Shown one piece after another: positions 1 through 5,461 of a DNA stretch of 18,789 nt. Origin of the DNA: UBA4717 sp045580165 (GTDB lineage: Bacteria; Bacillota; Clostridia; Oscillospirales; CAG-272); NCBI GenBank assembly GCA_045580165.1, contig JAZNNG010000022.1, positions 1-18,789 of the forward strand, in the 5' to 3' direction. Numbering within the stretch: position 1 is the stretch's first letter; each line of letters begins with the position of its first letter. The notes beneath the pieces were generated by a model. That model was not told where the DNA came from, did not search any database, and was given only the letters and a program-made list of their open reading frames with translations. The position numbers were made by a program, and so were the translations under genes.

Positions 1-43
1 TTACCGAATATTTATTAAGTCATATTGACTGATTGGAGATATT

Positions 44-1843
44 ATGGAAGCAAATAAGTTTCTTGACAAAAACGACAAAAGAACCTGCTACTGCGCCGAG
101 CTTTCGGCAAAGGACGTAGGAAAGAGAGTCTGCCTTATGGGCTGGGCTCAGCGTCAGCGTGACCTCGGCGGACTTATATTCATCGACCTCCGCGACAGAA
201 GCGGTATAGTTCAGCTCGCCTTTGACGATGCAACGGACAAGAGCATTTTTGACGATGCGTTCACCGTCAGAGCAGAGTACGTTCTTCTCGCAAAGGGCGT
301 TGTACGCCACAGAGGAGAGGGCGCAGTTAACAAGAACATCCCCACGGGTGAGATAGAGATCGCGGTTGACGAGTTCAAGATACTCTCAAAGGCGCAGACT
401 CCTCCCTTTGAAATAGTTGAAAACAGCGACGTAAAGCCCGAGCTCAGACTCAAGCACAGATATCTCGACCTTCGCCGTCCCGACCTGTCTAAAAACATTA
501 TCGAGAGAAGCAAGATAGTAAAGATCGCGCGCGACTTCTACGCAGAAAACGGCTTTATTGACGTTGAAACGCCTATTCTCGTAAAGCCTACCCCCGAGGG
601 CGCGAGAGACTACCTCGTACCCAGCCGTGTTCATCCCGGCTCATTCTACGCGCTTCCTCAGTCACCCCAGATATACAAGCAGATCCTTATGGTTTCGGGC
701 TTTGACCGCTACTTCCAGATAGCGAAGTGCTTCCGCGACGAGGACCTTCGAGCTGACCGTCAGCCCGAGTTTACCCAGATAGACACAGAAATGTCCTTCG
801 TAACCGAGGACGACGTAATGGACGTTCACGAGCGCTTCTTAAAGAGAGTTATGAAGGAGTATATGGGCATCGAAATGAACGAGCCCTTCCTCAGACTCAC
901 CTGGAAGGAATGTATGGAGAGATTCGGCTCGGACAAGCCCGATATGCGCTTCGGCTACGAGCTGAGTGATATCTCCAAAACAGTAAAGGATTGCGGCTTC
1001 AAGGTGTTCTCTGACACTGTCGCAAACGGCGGAAGTGTTCGCGCTATCAACATAAAGGGCGCGGCAGACAAGTTCTCGAGAAAAGAGATCGACGCTCTCA
1101 CAAATTTCGTAAAGACCTACAAGGCAAAGGGCCTTGCTTGGTATAAGAACAACGCAGGCGAGGTCACCTCGTCCTATGCAAAGTTCCTCACGGATGAGGA
1201 AAATGCGGCAATAAATACGAGTCTCGGCGTTGAAAACGGAGATATCGTGTTCATTATCGCTGACAAGAACAAGGTCGTATTCGATGCTCTCGGCGCTCTC
1301 AGAATTGAGGTTGCCAAGAAGCTCGGACTCCTTGACTCAAAGGATTTCAAGTTCCTTTGGGTAACCGAATTCCCGCTTTTCGAGTACGATGAGGAGGAGG
1401 GAAGATACTACGCAATGCACCATCCCTTCACAATGCCGATGGAGGAGGATATCCACCTTCTCGACTCCGACCGCGGCGCAGTACGCGCAAAGGCTTACGA
1501 TATCGTATTAAACGGTACCGAGCTCGGCGGCGGCTCTATCCGTATCCACGACGGCGACATCCAGAAGAAGATGTTTGAATGCCTCGGACTCGACGAGGAG
1601 CAGCAGGAAACTAAGTTCGGATTCCTTCTTGAAGCGTTCAAGTACGGTACACCCCCTCACGGCGGTCTTGCATTCGGTCTTGACAGACTCGTTATGCTCC
1701 TTCTCGGTATAGACGATATCCGCGAGGTTATCGCCTTCCCGAAGGTTCAGAACGCATCCGAGCCTATGTCTATGTGCCCCGCACCTACCGACGATAAGGC
1801 TCTCGAGGAGCTCTCAATAGCTATCGTAAAAACCGAAGAATAA
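44..1843 (+). CDS. aspS: Aspartyl-tRNA synthetase, bacterial type
   Basis: Charges tRNA-Asp with aspartate in the cytoplasm (class IIb synthetase). The 599-residue product has the usual bacterial length and order: an N-terminal OB-fold anticodon domain (about residues 20-125), the class II core, the bacterial GAD insertion (about 290-410) and a C-terminal motif 3. Motif 2 is visible as FRDEDLRADRQPEF and motif 3 as GLAFGLDRLVML; the YLDLRRP and ATP-site-proximal TPEGARDYLVPSR blocks are also intact. In the anticodon domain the residue after RQRD is Leu, as in discriminating enzymes such as E. coli, rather than the His of some non-discriminating ones; this is suggestive only. Start: ATG at 44 with GGAG at 35-38, five bases upstream. 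Only 43 bases precede it, so promoter and upstream neighbour (often hisS) are not visible, and there is no room within the window for a T-box leader. Confidence 0.97.
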   Translation: MEANKFLDKNDKRTCYCAELSAKDVGKRVCLMGWAQRQRDLGGLIFIDLRDRSGIVQLAFDDATDKSIFDDAFTVRAEYVLLAKGVVRHRGEGAVNKNIPTGEIEIAVDEFKILSKAQTPPFEIVENSDVKPELRLKHRYLDLRRPDLSKNIIERSKIVKIARDFYAENGFIDVETPILVKPTPEGARDYLVPSRVHPGSFYALPQSPQIYKQILMVSGFDRYFQIAKCFRDEDLRADRQPEFTQIDTEMSFVTEDDVMDVHERFLKRVMKEYMGIEMNEPFLRLTWKECMERFGSDKPDMRFGYELSDISKTVKDCGFKVFSDTVANGGSVRAINIKGAADKFSRKEIDALTNFVKTYKAKGLAWYKNNAGEVTSSYAKFLTDEENAAINTSLGVENGDIVFIIADKNKVVFDALGALRIEVAKKLGLLDSKDFKFLWVTEFPLFEYDEEEGRYYAMHHPFTMPMEEDIHLLDSDRGAVRAKAYDIVLNGTELGGGSIRIHDGDIQKKMFECLGLDEEQQETKFGFLLEAFKYGTPPHGGLAFGLDRLVMLLLGIDDIREVIAFPKVQNASEPMSMCPAPTDDKALEELSIAIVKTEE

Positions 1844-1848
1844 TATTA

Positions 1849-1879
1849 AAAGCAAGTCTGTGACGTGCAGGCTTGCTTT
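1849..1879 (+). terminator. Probable terminator after aspS
   Basis: A 12-bp stem (1849-1860 with 1868-1879, one G-U pair) closes a 7-base loop and starts six bases after the aspS stop. The right arm ends in TTT and is followed by an interrupted T-rich stretch (TACTTATAGTTGGTTTT), so the U-tract is weak. Position and stem length fit an intrinsic terminator. Confidence 0.6.
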
Positions 1880-1908
1880 ACTTATAGTTGGTTTTATGCG
1901 ATTGTGGG

Positions 1909-2000
1909 GGATTTGCGCCTTTTTTTCAAAAAGGCGCCCCAAAAACTTTCGGGAGCGCAAAGACATTGTCTTTGCGCGAGTAAGGGGACGAAACTCGTCC
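1909..2000. repeat. Cluster of three perfect hairpins in gene-free DNA
   Basis: Part of the gene-free tract 1844-2406. Three consecutive perfect stem-loops are seen: a 10-bp stem GCGCCTTTTT/AAAAAGGCGC (1915-1924 with 1928-1937), a 10-bp stem GCGCAAAGAC/GTCTTTGCGC (1955-1964 with 1968-1977) and a 6-bp stem GGACGA/TCGTCC (1986-1991 with 1995-2000). None is followed by a T-run on either strand, so they do not look like terminators. Short open frames crossing the region run over all stems in several frames and are not credible genes. It most likely belongs to a dispersed intergenic repeat family, but no second copy lies in this window. Confidence 0.5.
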
Positions 2001-2027
2001 ACACTCTGAATTTTATCTGCTTTGTAG

Positions 2028-2148
2028 AGCCTTCTCCAGTGGGAGAAGGTGTCACGAGCATTGCGAGTGACGGATGAGGTGTCATCAAATTTTATACAAC
2101 TCCTCATCCACCGCTATCGCGGTCCCCCTTCTCCCCCAGGAGAAGGCT
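2028..2148. repeat. Palindromic REP/MITE-like element, ~121 bp
   Basis: Perfect 10-bp terminal inverted repeats AGCCTTCTCC (2028-2037) and GGAGAAGGCT (2139-2148). The similarity continues inward: each arm carries a GGGAGAAGG-type block, then a small hairpin (GTCAC...GTGAC on the left, ACCGC...GCGGT on the right), then GGATGAGG or its complement, facing a short AT-rich centre at about 2080-2098. The outer arm also folds on itself (CCTTCTCC/GGAGAAGG). No coding capacity. The layout resembles paired REP/BIME elements or a non-autonomous MITE; no target-site duplication could be recognised with confidence. Confidence 0.7.
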
Positions 2149-2181
2149 TCGGGAGGGGCTTGCACCTCCCATAAAAACGAA

Positions 2182-2406
2182 ATTATGCGCCCACAGAGTG
2201 CAAACAGAGCGAAAAAACAAACGTGTCGCGAGGGTTCCCAAAGGGAGTATCCCTTTGGCGAGGGAGGGGATTCTTAAGGGGAGGCTTCGGAGACTCTCCC
2301 TTAAGCGCGTCTTTGGTTCGTTTCGTCGCGTTACGAAATGAACACCCCCGTAAAGCAAACGATTTTAGCAAACAAAAACCGACGGTTATCAAACCGTCGG
2401 TCATTT
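2182..2406. repeat. Structured intergenic repeat, copy A
   Basis: First of two direct copies of a ~226-bp element (the other is at 3257-3483, offset 1075). The first 82 bases (2182-2263) are identical in the two copies and include a 9-bp perfect hairpin CCAAAGGGA/TCCCTTTGG (2238-2246 with 2250-2258). The rest has diverged in sequence but keeps the same order of hairpins: one around CTTAAGGGGAG/CTCTCCCTTAAG, one around TTCGTTTCGT/ACGAAATGAA, and a final ACCGACGGTT/AACCGTCGGT stem that also serves as the terminator of the minus-strand XRE gene. The element ends exactly at the XRE stop codon. Confidence 0.8.
2374..2401 (-). terminator. Terminator of the XRE repressor gene
   Basis: Read on the minus strand, a 10-bp perfect stem (2378-2387 with 2392-2401, 4-base loop) lies just after the XRE stop codon and is followed by a TTTTTG run. 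It is the last hairpin of repeat copy A. Confidence 0.8.
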
Positions 2407-2601
2407 TCATTTCTTGTCCGAAATACCCAATATATAATCGGTAGAAACCTTATAGAATCCTGCCAATTTTATAAGAGCGTCAATCGGAATTTGCCTTTTT
2501 TCATTTTCATATTGAGAATAAGTGCTTTGCTTAATATTCAAAAAATCCGCTACGTCTTGTTGCGTCAAGTCGGAATCTTCTCGCAAATCTCGTAATCTCA
2601 T
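2407..2601 (-). CDS. Small XRE-family helix-turn-helix repressor
   Basis: A 64-residue protein consisting almost entirely of one Cro/C1-type HTH domain: LTQQDVADFLNIKQSTYSQY is the helix-turn-helix, followed by the typical ENEKRQIPIDALIKLAGFYKVSTDYILG tail. It is expected to bind DNA as a dimer. An upstream in-frame start would add 15 residues, but ATG at 2601 is preferred because AGGAG sits at 2609-2613, seven bases away. It is transcribed divergently from the SLOG-like gene at 2711, and a perfect palindrome lies in the 109 bases between them, so autoregulation and control of the neighbour are likely. The pair is visibly more AT-rich than the surrounding housekeeping genes, which suggests acquisition. 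A phage-derived or toxin-antitoxin-like role is possible but not shown. Confidence 0.9.
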   Translation of the reverse strand: MRLRDLREDSDLTQQDVADFLNIKQSTYSQYENEKRQIPIDALIKLAGFYKVSTDYILGISDKK

Positions 2602-2638
2602 AACAATACTCCTGTGTTTTTTAGCAGTATCATTATAT

Positions 2639-2684
2639 ATTATCACAAAATGAGATATTGAATATTATCACAAATTGTGATAAT
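2639..2684. promoter_or_regulatory. Operator: perfect palindrome plus upstream half-site
   Basis: Arms ATTATCACAA (2664-2673) and TTGTGATAAT (2675-2684) form a perfect 10-bp inverted repeat around a single A. A further copy of the left arm, ATTATCACAA, occurs at 2639-2648, 25 bases away. The palindrome fills the spacer and overlaps the -10 of the + strand promoter; the extra half-site abuts the -10-like TATAAT (complement of 2632-2637) in front of the XRE gene. This is the expected arrangement for a small XRE repressor controlling both divergent genes. Confidence 0.8.
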
Positions 2685-2686
2685 AT
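2658..2686 (+). promoter_or_regulatory. Promoter of the SLOG-like gene
   Basis: TTGAAT (2658-2663) and TAATAT (2681-2686) are 17 bases apart, upstream of the gene starting at 2711. The spacer contains the palindromic operator, so a bound repressor would block RNA polymerase. Confidence 0.6.
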
Positions 2687-2710
2687 ATGTATAAATGAGA
2701 GGTGATAGTG

Positions 2711-3106
2711 ATGAACATTTATACAGTTTCGTTTTTCGGACACAGACAAATTGATAATATTCTGACTATTGAAGATAGGCTATATTCGCTTGTTGTGGAT
2801 TTGATGAAAAAACACGAGTATATTGAATTTTTTGTTGGGCGGGACGGGGCTTTTGATCTTTTGGTTGCTTCGGTGATTTTAAGAGCAAAGAGAAAATACA
2901 GAAATGACAACAGTTCTTTAATTTGGGTTATGCCGTATCCTAAAGCTGATTATTATAAAAATTCAGAAGAATATAATGAGTATTATGATGAGATTGAAAT
3001 ATACTCACAACAAAATGATTGCCATTATAAGTCCGCTTTTCAAAAAAGAAACAGAAGTATGGTTGAACGCTCGGATTTAATAGTGTTTTTTGTGAGCAGA
3101 GAATAA
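2711..3106 (+). CDS. SLOG/YpsA (DUF1273)-like protein, C-terminally truncated by TAA
   Basis: A 131-residue protein resembling the Rossmann-like SLOG family of YpsA/DUF1273 type, thought to bind nucleotides or nucleotide-derived ligands. Visible family signatures are FFGHR near the N-terminus, the FFVGRDGAFDLLVASVIL block (about 39-56), WVMPYP near the middle and KRNRSMVERSDLIVFFV at the end. ATG at 2711 is chosen over GTG codons at 2702 and 2708 because AGAGGTGA (2697-2704) is well placed for it. The family normally continues with a GG-x-x-x-T-x-x-YA-x-x-x-GK tail; here TAA at 3104-3106 interrupts, and the tail follows in the same frame (see 3107-3178). The product may therefore be inactive or altered. 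The gene is AT-rich like its divergent repressor. Its exact function is unknown; signalling or defence-related roles proposed for SLOG domains are only analogy here. Confidence 0.75.
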   Translation: MNIYTVSFFGHRQIDNILTIEDRLYSLVVDLMKKHEYIEFFVGRDGAFDLLVASVILRAKRKYRNDNSSLIWVMPYPKADYYKNSEEYNEYYDEIEIYSQQNDCHYKSAFQKRNRSMVERSDLIVFFVSRE

Positions 3107-3178
3107 GGCGGAGCATATCAAACTCTTAAATATGCAGAAAAGACAGGTAAAGAGTTTTTTAATATAGAACAGATCTAG
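3107..3178 (+). pseudogene. Detached in-frame tail of the SLOG-like gene
   Basis: Directly after the TAA at 3104-3106, the same reading frame encodes GGAYQTLKYAEKTGKEFFN followed by four more residues and a TAG at 3176-3178. GG, T, YA and GK are the conserved C-terminal elements of the SLOG/YpsA-like fold. The intact ancestor would have been about 155 residues, with a sense codon one substitution away from TAA (for example AAA, CAA or GAA). The simplest reading is a recent nonsense mutation or a sequencing/assembly error; there is no start or ribosome binding site for separate translation. Confidence 0.7.
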
Positions 3179-3205
3179 ATTAAAAGTTTTGCAGAGGTAG
3201 CAAAC

Positions 3206-3231
3206 GGGTCGCCGAGGCGTCGACCCCTACG
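3206..3231 (-). repeat. Single copy of the TGTAGGG-type palindromic repeat
   Basis: Stem GGGTCG/CGACCC (3206-3211 with 3221-3226) followed by CCTACG. It closely resembles the unit at 16347-16374: both share CGCCGAG and GTCGACCCCTAC around the stem. It belongs to the same dispersed repeat family as the cluster downstream of 16084. Confidence 0.6.
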
Positions 3232-3256
3232 AGCAAATTTCAAAGTTCATTTCTTG

Positions 3257-3483
3257 ATTATGCGCCCACAGAGTGCAAACAGAGCGAAAAAACAAACGTG
3301 TCGCGAGGGTTCCCAAAGGGAGTATCCCTTTGGCGAGGAGAGGATATCTAAGGAGAGGCATCGAGCCTCTCCTTAGACGGTTCTTTCGTCTATTTCTGTC
3401 CGTACAGAAATAGACACCCTCGTAAAACAAACGGTTTTACCGAACAAAAAACAGACCGACGGCTACTAAACCGTCGGTCATTT
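3257..3483. repeat. Structured intergenic repeat, copy B
   Basis: Second direct copy of the ~226-bp element. Bases 3257-3338 are identical to 2182-2263. Beyond that the sequence differs, but the hairpins are retained and even improved: CTAAGGAGAGGC/GCCTCTCCTTAG (12 bp, perfect), GTCTATTTCTGT/ACAGAAATAGAC (12 bp, perfect), GTAAAAC/GTTTTAC, and GACCGACGG/CCGTCGGTC, the last acting as the proS terminator. Copies A and B both sit immediately 3' of a minus-strand gene. Confidence 0.8.
3445..3479 (-). terminator. Intrinsic terminator of proS
   Basis: On the minus strand, 25 bases after the proS stop, a 9-bp perfect stem GACCGACGG/CCGTCGGTC (3454-3462 with 3471-3479, 8-base loop) is followed by TGTTTTTTG. 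It is the terminal hairpin of repeat copy B. Confidence 0.85.
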
Positions 3484-3503
3484 CTGTTTTTACAAAACTA
3501 AAC

Positions 3504-4943
3504 TTAATACGCCTTGCCCCAATATACAAGCTTATGAGCAGGCTTGCCGCAACAAATACATTTGTCACTGACGGGTGCATTGTCCTCAAACGGCATACAT
3601 CTCGAGGAAACGTCTGCAAGCTCCTTGAGCTTAAGCTCGCACTCAAGCTCGCCGCACCACATAGCCTTGATGTAACCGGGCTTTGTCTTTGCGGTCTCGA
3701 TAAAGCTGTCAAGCTCTGTTTCAACAAACGTCATATTGTTACGTCTTTCGAGAGCAGAGCTGTAAAGGCTCTCGGTGATGGTGTTAAGAAGCTCGGGAAT
3801 TGCGGTTTCAAGCTCGTCGAGCGAAACAAAGCTCTTTTCTCTGTTGTCACGTCTTACGAGAACGCACTTGTTTTCGTCGATATCTCTCGGACCTATTTCA
3901 AGTCTTAGCGGAACACCGCGCATTTCGTGCTCGGCAAACTTCCAGCCGGGAGTGTTGTCGCTATCGTCGATCTCGACTCTGAATACCTTTTTGAGTCTGT
4001 CGTAAAGCTCGTTTGCCTTTTCAAGAACGCCCTCCTTGTGCTGCTGGATCGGAATTATAACCACCTGAGTCGGCGCGATGTTCGGAGGAAGCACGAGACC
4101 GTTGTTGTCGCCGTGACACATAATGATAGCGCCTATCATACGGGTGGAAACACCCCACGAGGTCTGGTGACAGTACTTTATCTGATTGTCGCGGTCAAGG
4201 TACTGAATGTCGAACGCCTTAGCGAAGCCGTCACCGAAGTTGTGGGACGTACCGCCCTGAAGAGCCTTACCGTCGTGCATAAGAGCCTCAACGGTGTAAG
4301 TAGCGTTAGCACCCGCGAACTTCTCCTTGTCTGTCTTTCTTCCCTTGATAACGGGTATGCCGAGGTCCTTTTCAAAGAAGTCCGCATACACGTTAAGCAT
4401 TCTGAGTGTCTCTGCCTCTGCTTCTTCTGCGGTCGCGTGCATTGTGTGTCCCTCTTGCCAGAGGAACTCACGGTTACGAAGGAAGGGACGTGTGGTCTTT
4501 TCCCATCTTACGACGCTGCACCACTGATTGTAGAGCTTGGGAAGGTCGCGGTAAGAACGGATTATATTTGAGTAATGCTCGCAGAAAAGAGTCTCGGAGG
4601 TAGGTCTTACGCACATACGCTCCTGAAGCGGCTCGCTGCCGCCGTGAGTGACCCACGCAACCTCGGGAGCAAAGCCCTCAACGTGATCCTTTTCCTTATT
4701 TAAGAGCGATTCGGGAATGAACATAGGCATATATACGTTCTTGTGTCCCGTTTCCTTGAACTTTCCGTCGAGGATCTTCTGGATGTTTTCCCAGATAGCG
4801 TAGCCGTAGGGACGGAAGATCATACAGCCCTTAACGCTTGAGTAGTCGATAAGGTCAGCCTTCTTTACTATATCTGTGTACCACTGAGCAAAATCGTCCT
4901 CCATAGAGGTGATCTGCTCAACCATTTTCTTATCCTGTGCCAT
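3504..4943 (-). CDS. proS: Prolyl-tRNA synthetase, archaeal/eukaryote-like (type 3)
   Basis: Charges tRNA-Pro with proline. The 479-residue product is the short class II form without the editing (INS) domain of the E. coli-type enzyme. Visible signatures are MRPTSET-like motif 2 context (VRPTSETLF), the RWEKTTRPFLRNREFLWQEGHT block, GTSHNFGDGFAKAF, and a C-terminal zinc-type domain with paired cysteines (WCGELEC and CICCGK) ending in the characteristic GKAY with terminal Tyr. An upstream ATG at 4982 would add 13 residues but coincides with the predicted transcription start; ATG at 4943 has GAAAGGA at 4952-4958, eight bases away, and is preferred. The leader is about 40 bases, too short for a T-box riboswitch. 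It is transcribed divergently from ylxM and ends in a strong terminator inside repeat copy B. Confidence 0.97.
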   Translation of the reverse strand: MAQDKKMVEQITSMEDDFAQWYTDIVKKADLIDYSSVKGCMIFRPYGYAIWENIQKILDGKFKETGHKNVYMPMFIPESLLNKEKDHVEGFAPEVAWVTHGGSEPLQERMCVRPTSETLFCEHYSNIIRSYRDLPKLYNQWCSVVRWEKTTRPFLRNREFLWQEGHTMHATAEEAEAETLRMLNVYADFFEKDLGIPVIKGRKTDKEKFAGANATYTVEALMHDGKALQGGTSHNFGDGFAKAFDIQYLDRDNQIKYCHQTSWGVSTRMIGAIIMCHGDNNGLVLPPNIAPTQVVIIPIQQHKEGVLEKANELYDRLKKVFRVEIDDSDNTPGWKFAEHEMRGVPLRLEIGPRDIDENKCVLVRRDNREKSFVSLDELETAIPELLNTITESLYSSALERRNNMTFVETELDSFIETAKTKPGYIKAMWCGELECELKLKELADVSSRCMPFEDNAPVSDKCICCGKPAHKLVYWGKAY

Positions 4944-4987
4944 TTTTAGTATCCTTTCGTGATAAGTCTGATAAAAATCCATACTAT

Positions 4988-5016
4988 ATTATATATGTTT
5001 CTTTCCGATATGTCAA
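4988..5016 (-). promoter_or_regulatory. Sigma-A promoter of proS
   Basis: On the minus strand, consensus -35 TTGACA (complement of 5011-5016), 17-base spacer, consensus -10 TATAAT (complement of 4988-4993). Transcription would begin at about 4981, giving a short leader to the ATG at 4943. Confidence 0.9.
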
Positions 5017-5033
5017 GAATTTTGAAAAAACTC

Positions 5034-5062
5034 TTGACAAAGAGATCAGGCTGTGCTACAAT
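5034..5062 (+). promoter_or_regulatory. Sigma-A promoter of the ylxM-ffh operon
   Basis: Consensus -35 TTGACA (5034-5039), 17-base spacer, -10 TACAAT (5057-5062) with an extended TGC just before it. It is back to back with the proS promoter; the two -35 boxes are the ends of an inverted repeat, TGTCAAGA (5011-5018) and TCTTGACA (5032-5039). Confidence 0.9.
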
Positions 5063-5085
5063 GTGTAAAGTAATTTGCTTTACAC
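5063..5085. promoter_or_regulatory. Inverted repeat at the ylxM transcription start
   Basis: Perfect 8-bp arms GTGTAAAG (5063-5070) and CTTTACAC (5078-5085) with a 7-base spacer. It begins immediately after the -10 box, so it covers the predicted start site and the first bases of the transcript. It could be a repressor operator or a 5' hairpin stabilising the mRNA; the sequence does not decide between them. Confidence 0.55.
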
Positions 5086-5098
5086 CACGGTGACGAGT

Positions 5099-5446
5099 AT
5101 GAAAATAAAGGATCTTGAAATCGGATATCTCTTTGATTTTTACGGCGAGCTCCTTTCAGCGCGTCAGAGAGAAATATTCTCCCTCTACTATAACGAGGAT
5201 CTGTCGCTTTCGGAGGTTGCCGAGCAGGTGGGAATAACCAGACAGGGAGTACGTGACACGGTCAAGAAGGCCGAGGAGCAGCTTATATCCCTCGAGGAAA
5301 ATCTCGGACTTGCGGCAAGATTCAGGGAAATCTCGAAAAAATCCGACGGTATTATTGAAAAGCTTGAAAGAATGAAGGCTTCGCACAATGACGTTGCGGA
5401 GCTTGACGAAATAATTGCAGAGGTCAAGAGCCTCGCAGAACTTTAA
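5099..5446 (+). CDS. ylxM: YlxM family sigma-like HTH protein of the SRP operon
   Basis: A 115-residue UPF0122/YlxM protein. It is predicted to modulate the signal recognition particle pathway and almost always precedes ffh in Bacillota. The sequence shows the sigma-70 region 4-like HTH: LSARQREIFSLYYNEDLSLS, then EVAEQVGITRQGVRDTVKKAE, with an acidic, helical C-terminal tail (about 75-115). ATG at 5099 is used; it has only a weak GGTGA site (5089-5093). A TTG at 5075 would add eight residues but lies inside the start-site inverted repeat and has no ribosome binding site. First gene of the operon under the 5034-5062 promoter, 15 bases before ffh. Confidence 0.93.
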   Translation: MKIKDLEIGYLFDFYGELLSARQREIFSLYYNEDLSLSEVAEQVGITRQGVRDTVKKAEEQLISLEENLGLAARFREISKKSDGIIEKLERMKASHNDVAELDEIIAEVKSLAEL

Positions 5447-5461
5447 CACGTGGAGGCGTAA

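Noticed and set aside
1865..2444. Several 60-85 residue open frames in the tract between aspS and the XRE gene
   Set aside because: They run over hairpins and palindromic repeats on both strands, show no ribosome binding sites or recognisable domains, and overlap each other.
3104..3106. TAA read as a sense codon (recoding) in the SLOG-like gene
   Set aside because: Other genes here end normally in TAA (aspS, proS, truB, pgeF), so general reassignment is excluded; a nonsense mutation or base error is simpler.
3927..4571. A 214-codon open frame on the strand opposite proS, and a 269-codon frame opposite cysS (17886-18695)
   Set aside because: Both are mirror frames of clearly assigned synthetase genes, a side effect of codon bias, with no family features.
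4944..5010. T-box riboswitch upstream of proS
   Set aside because: The predicted leader is only about 40 bases, and no specifier loop or T-box sequence is present; the same holds for cysS.
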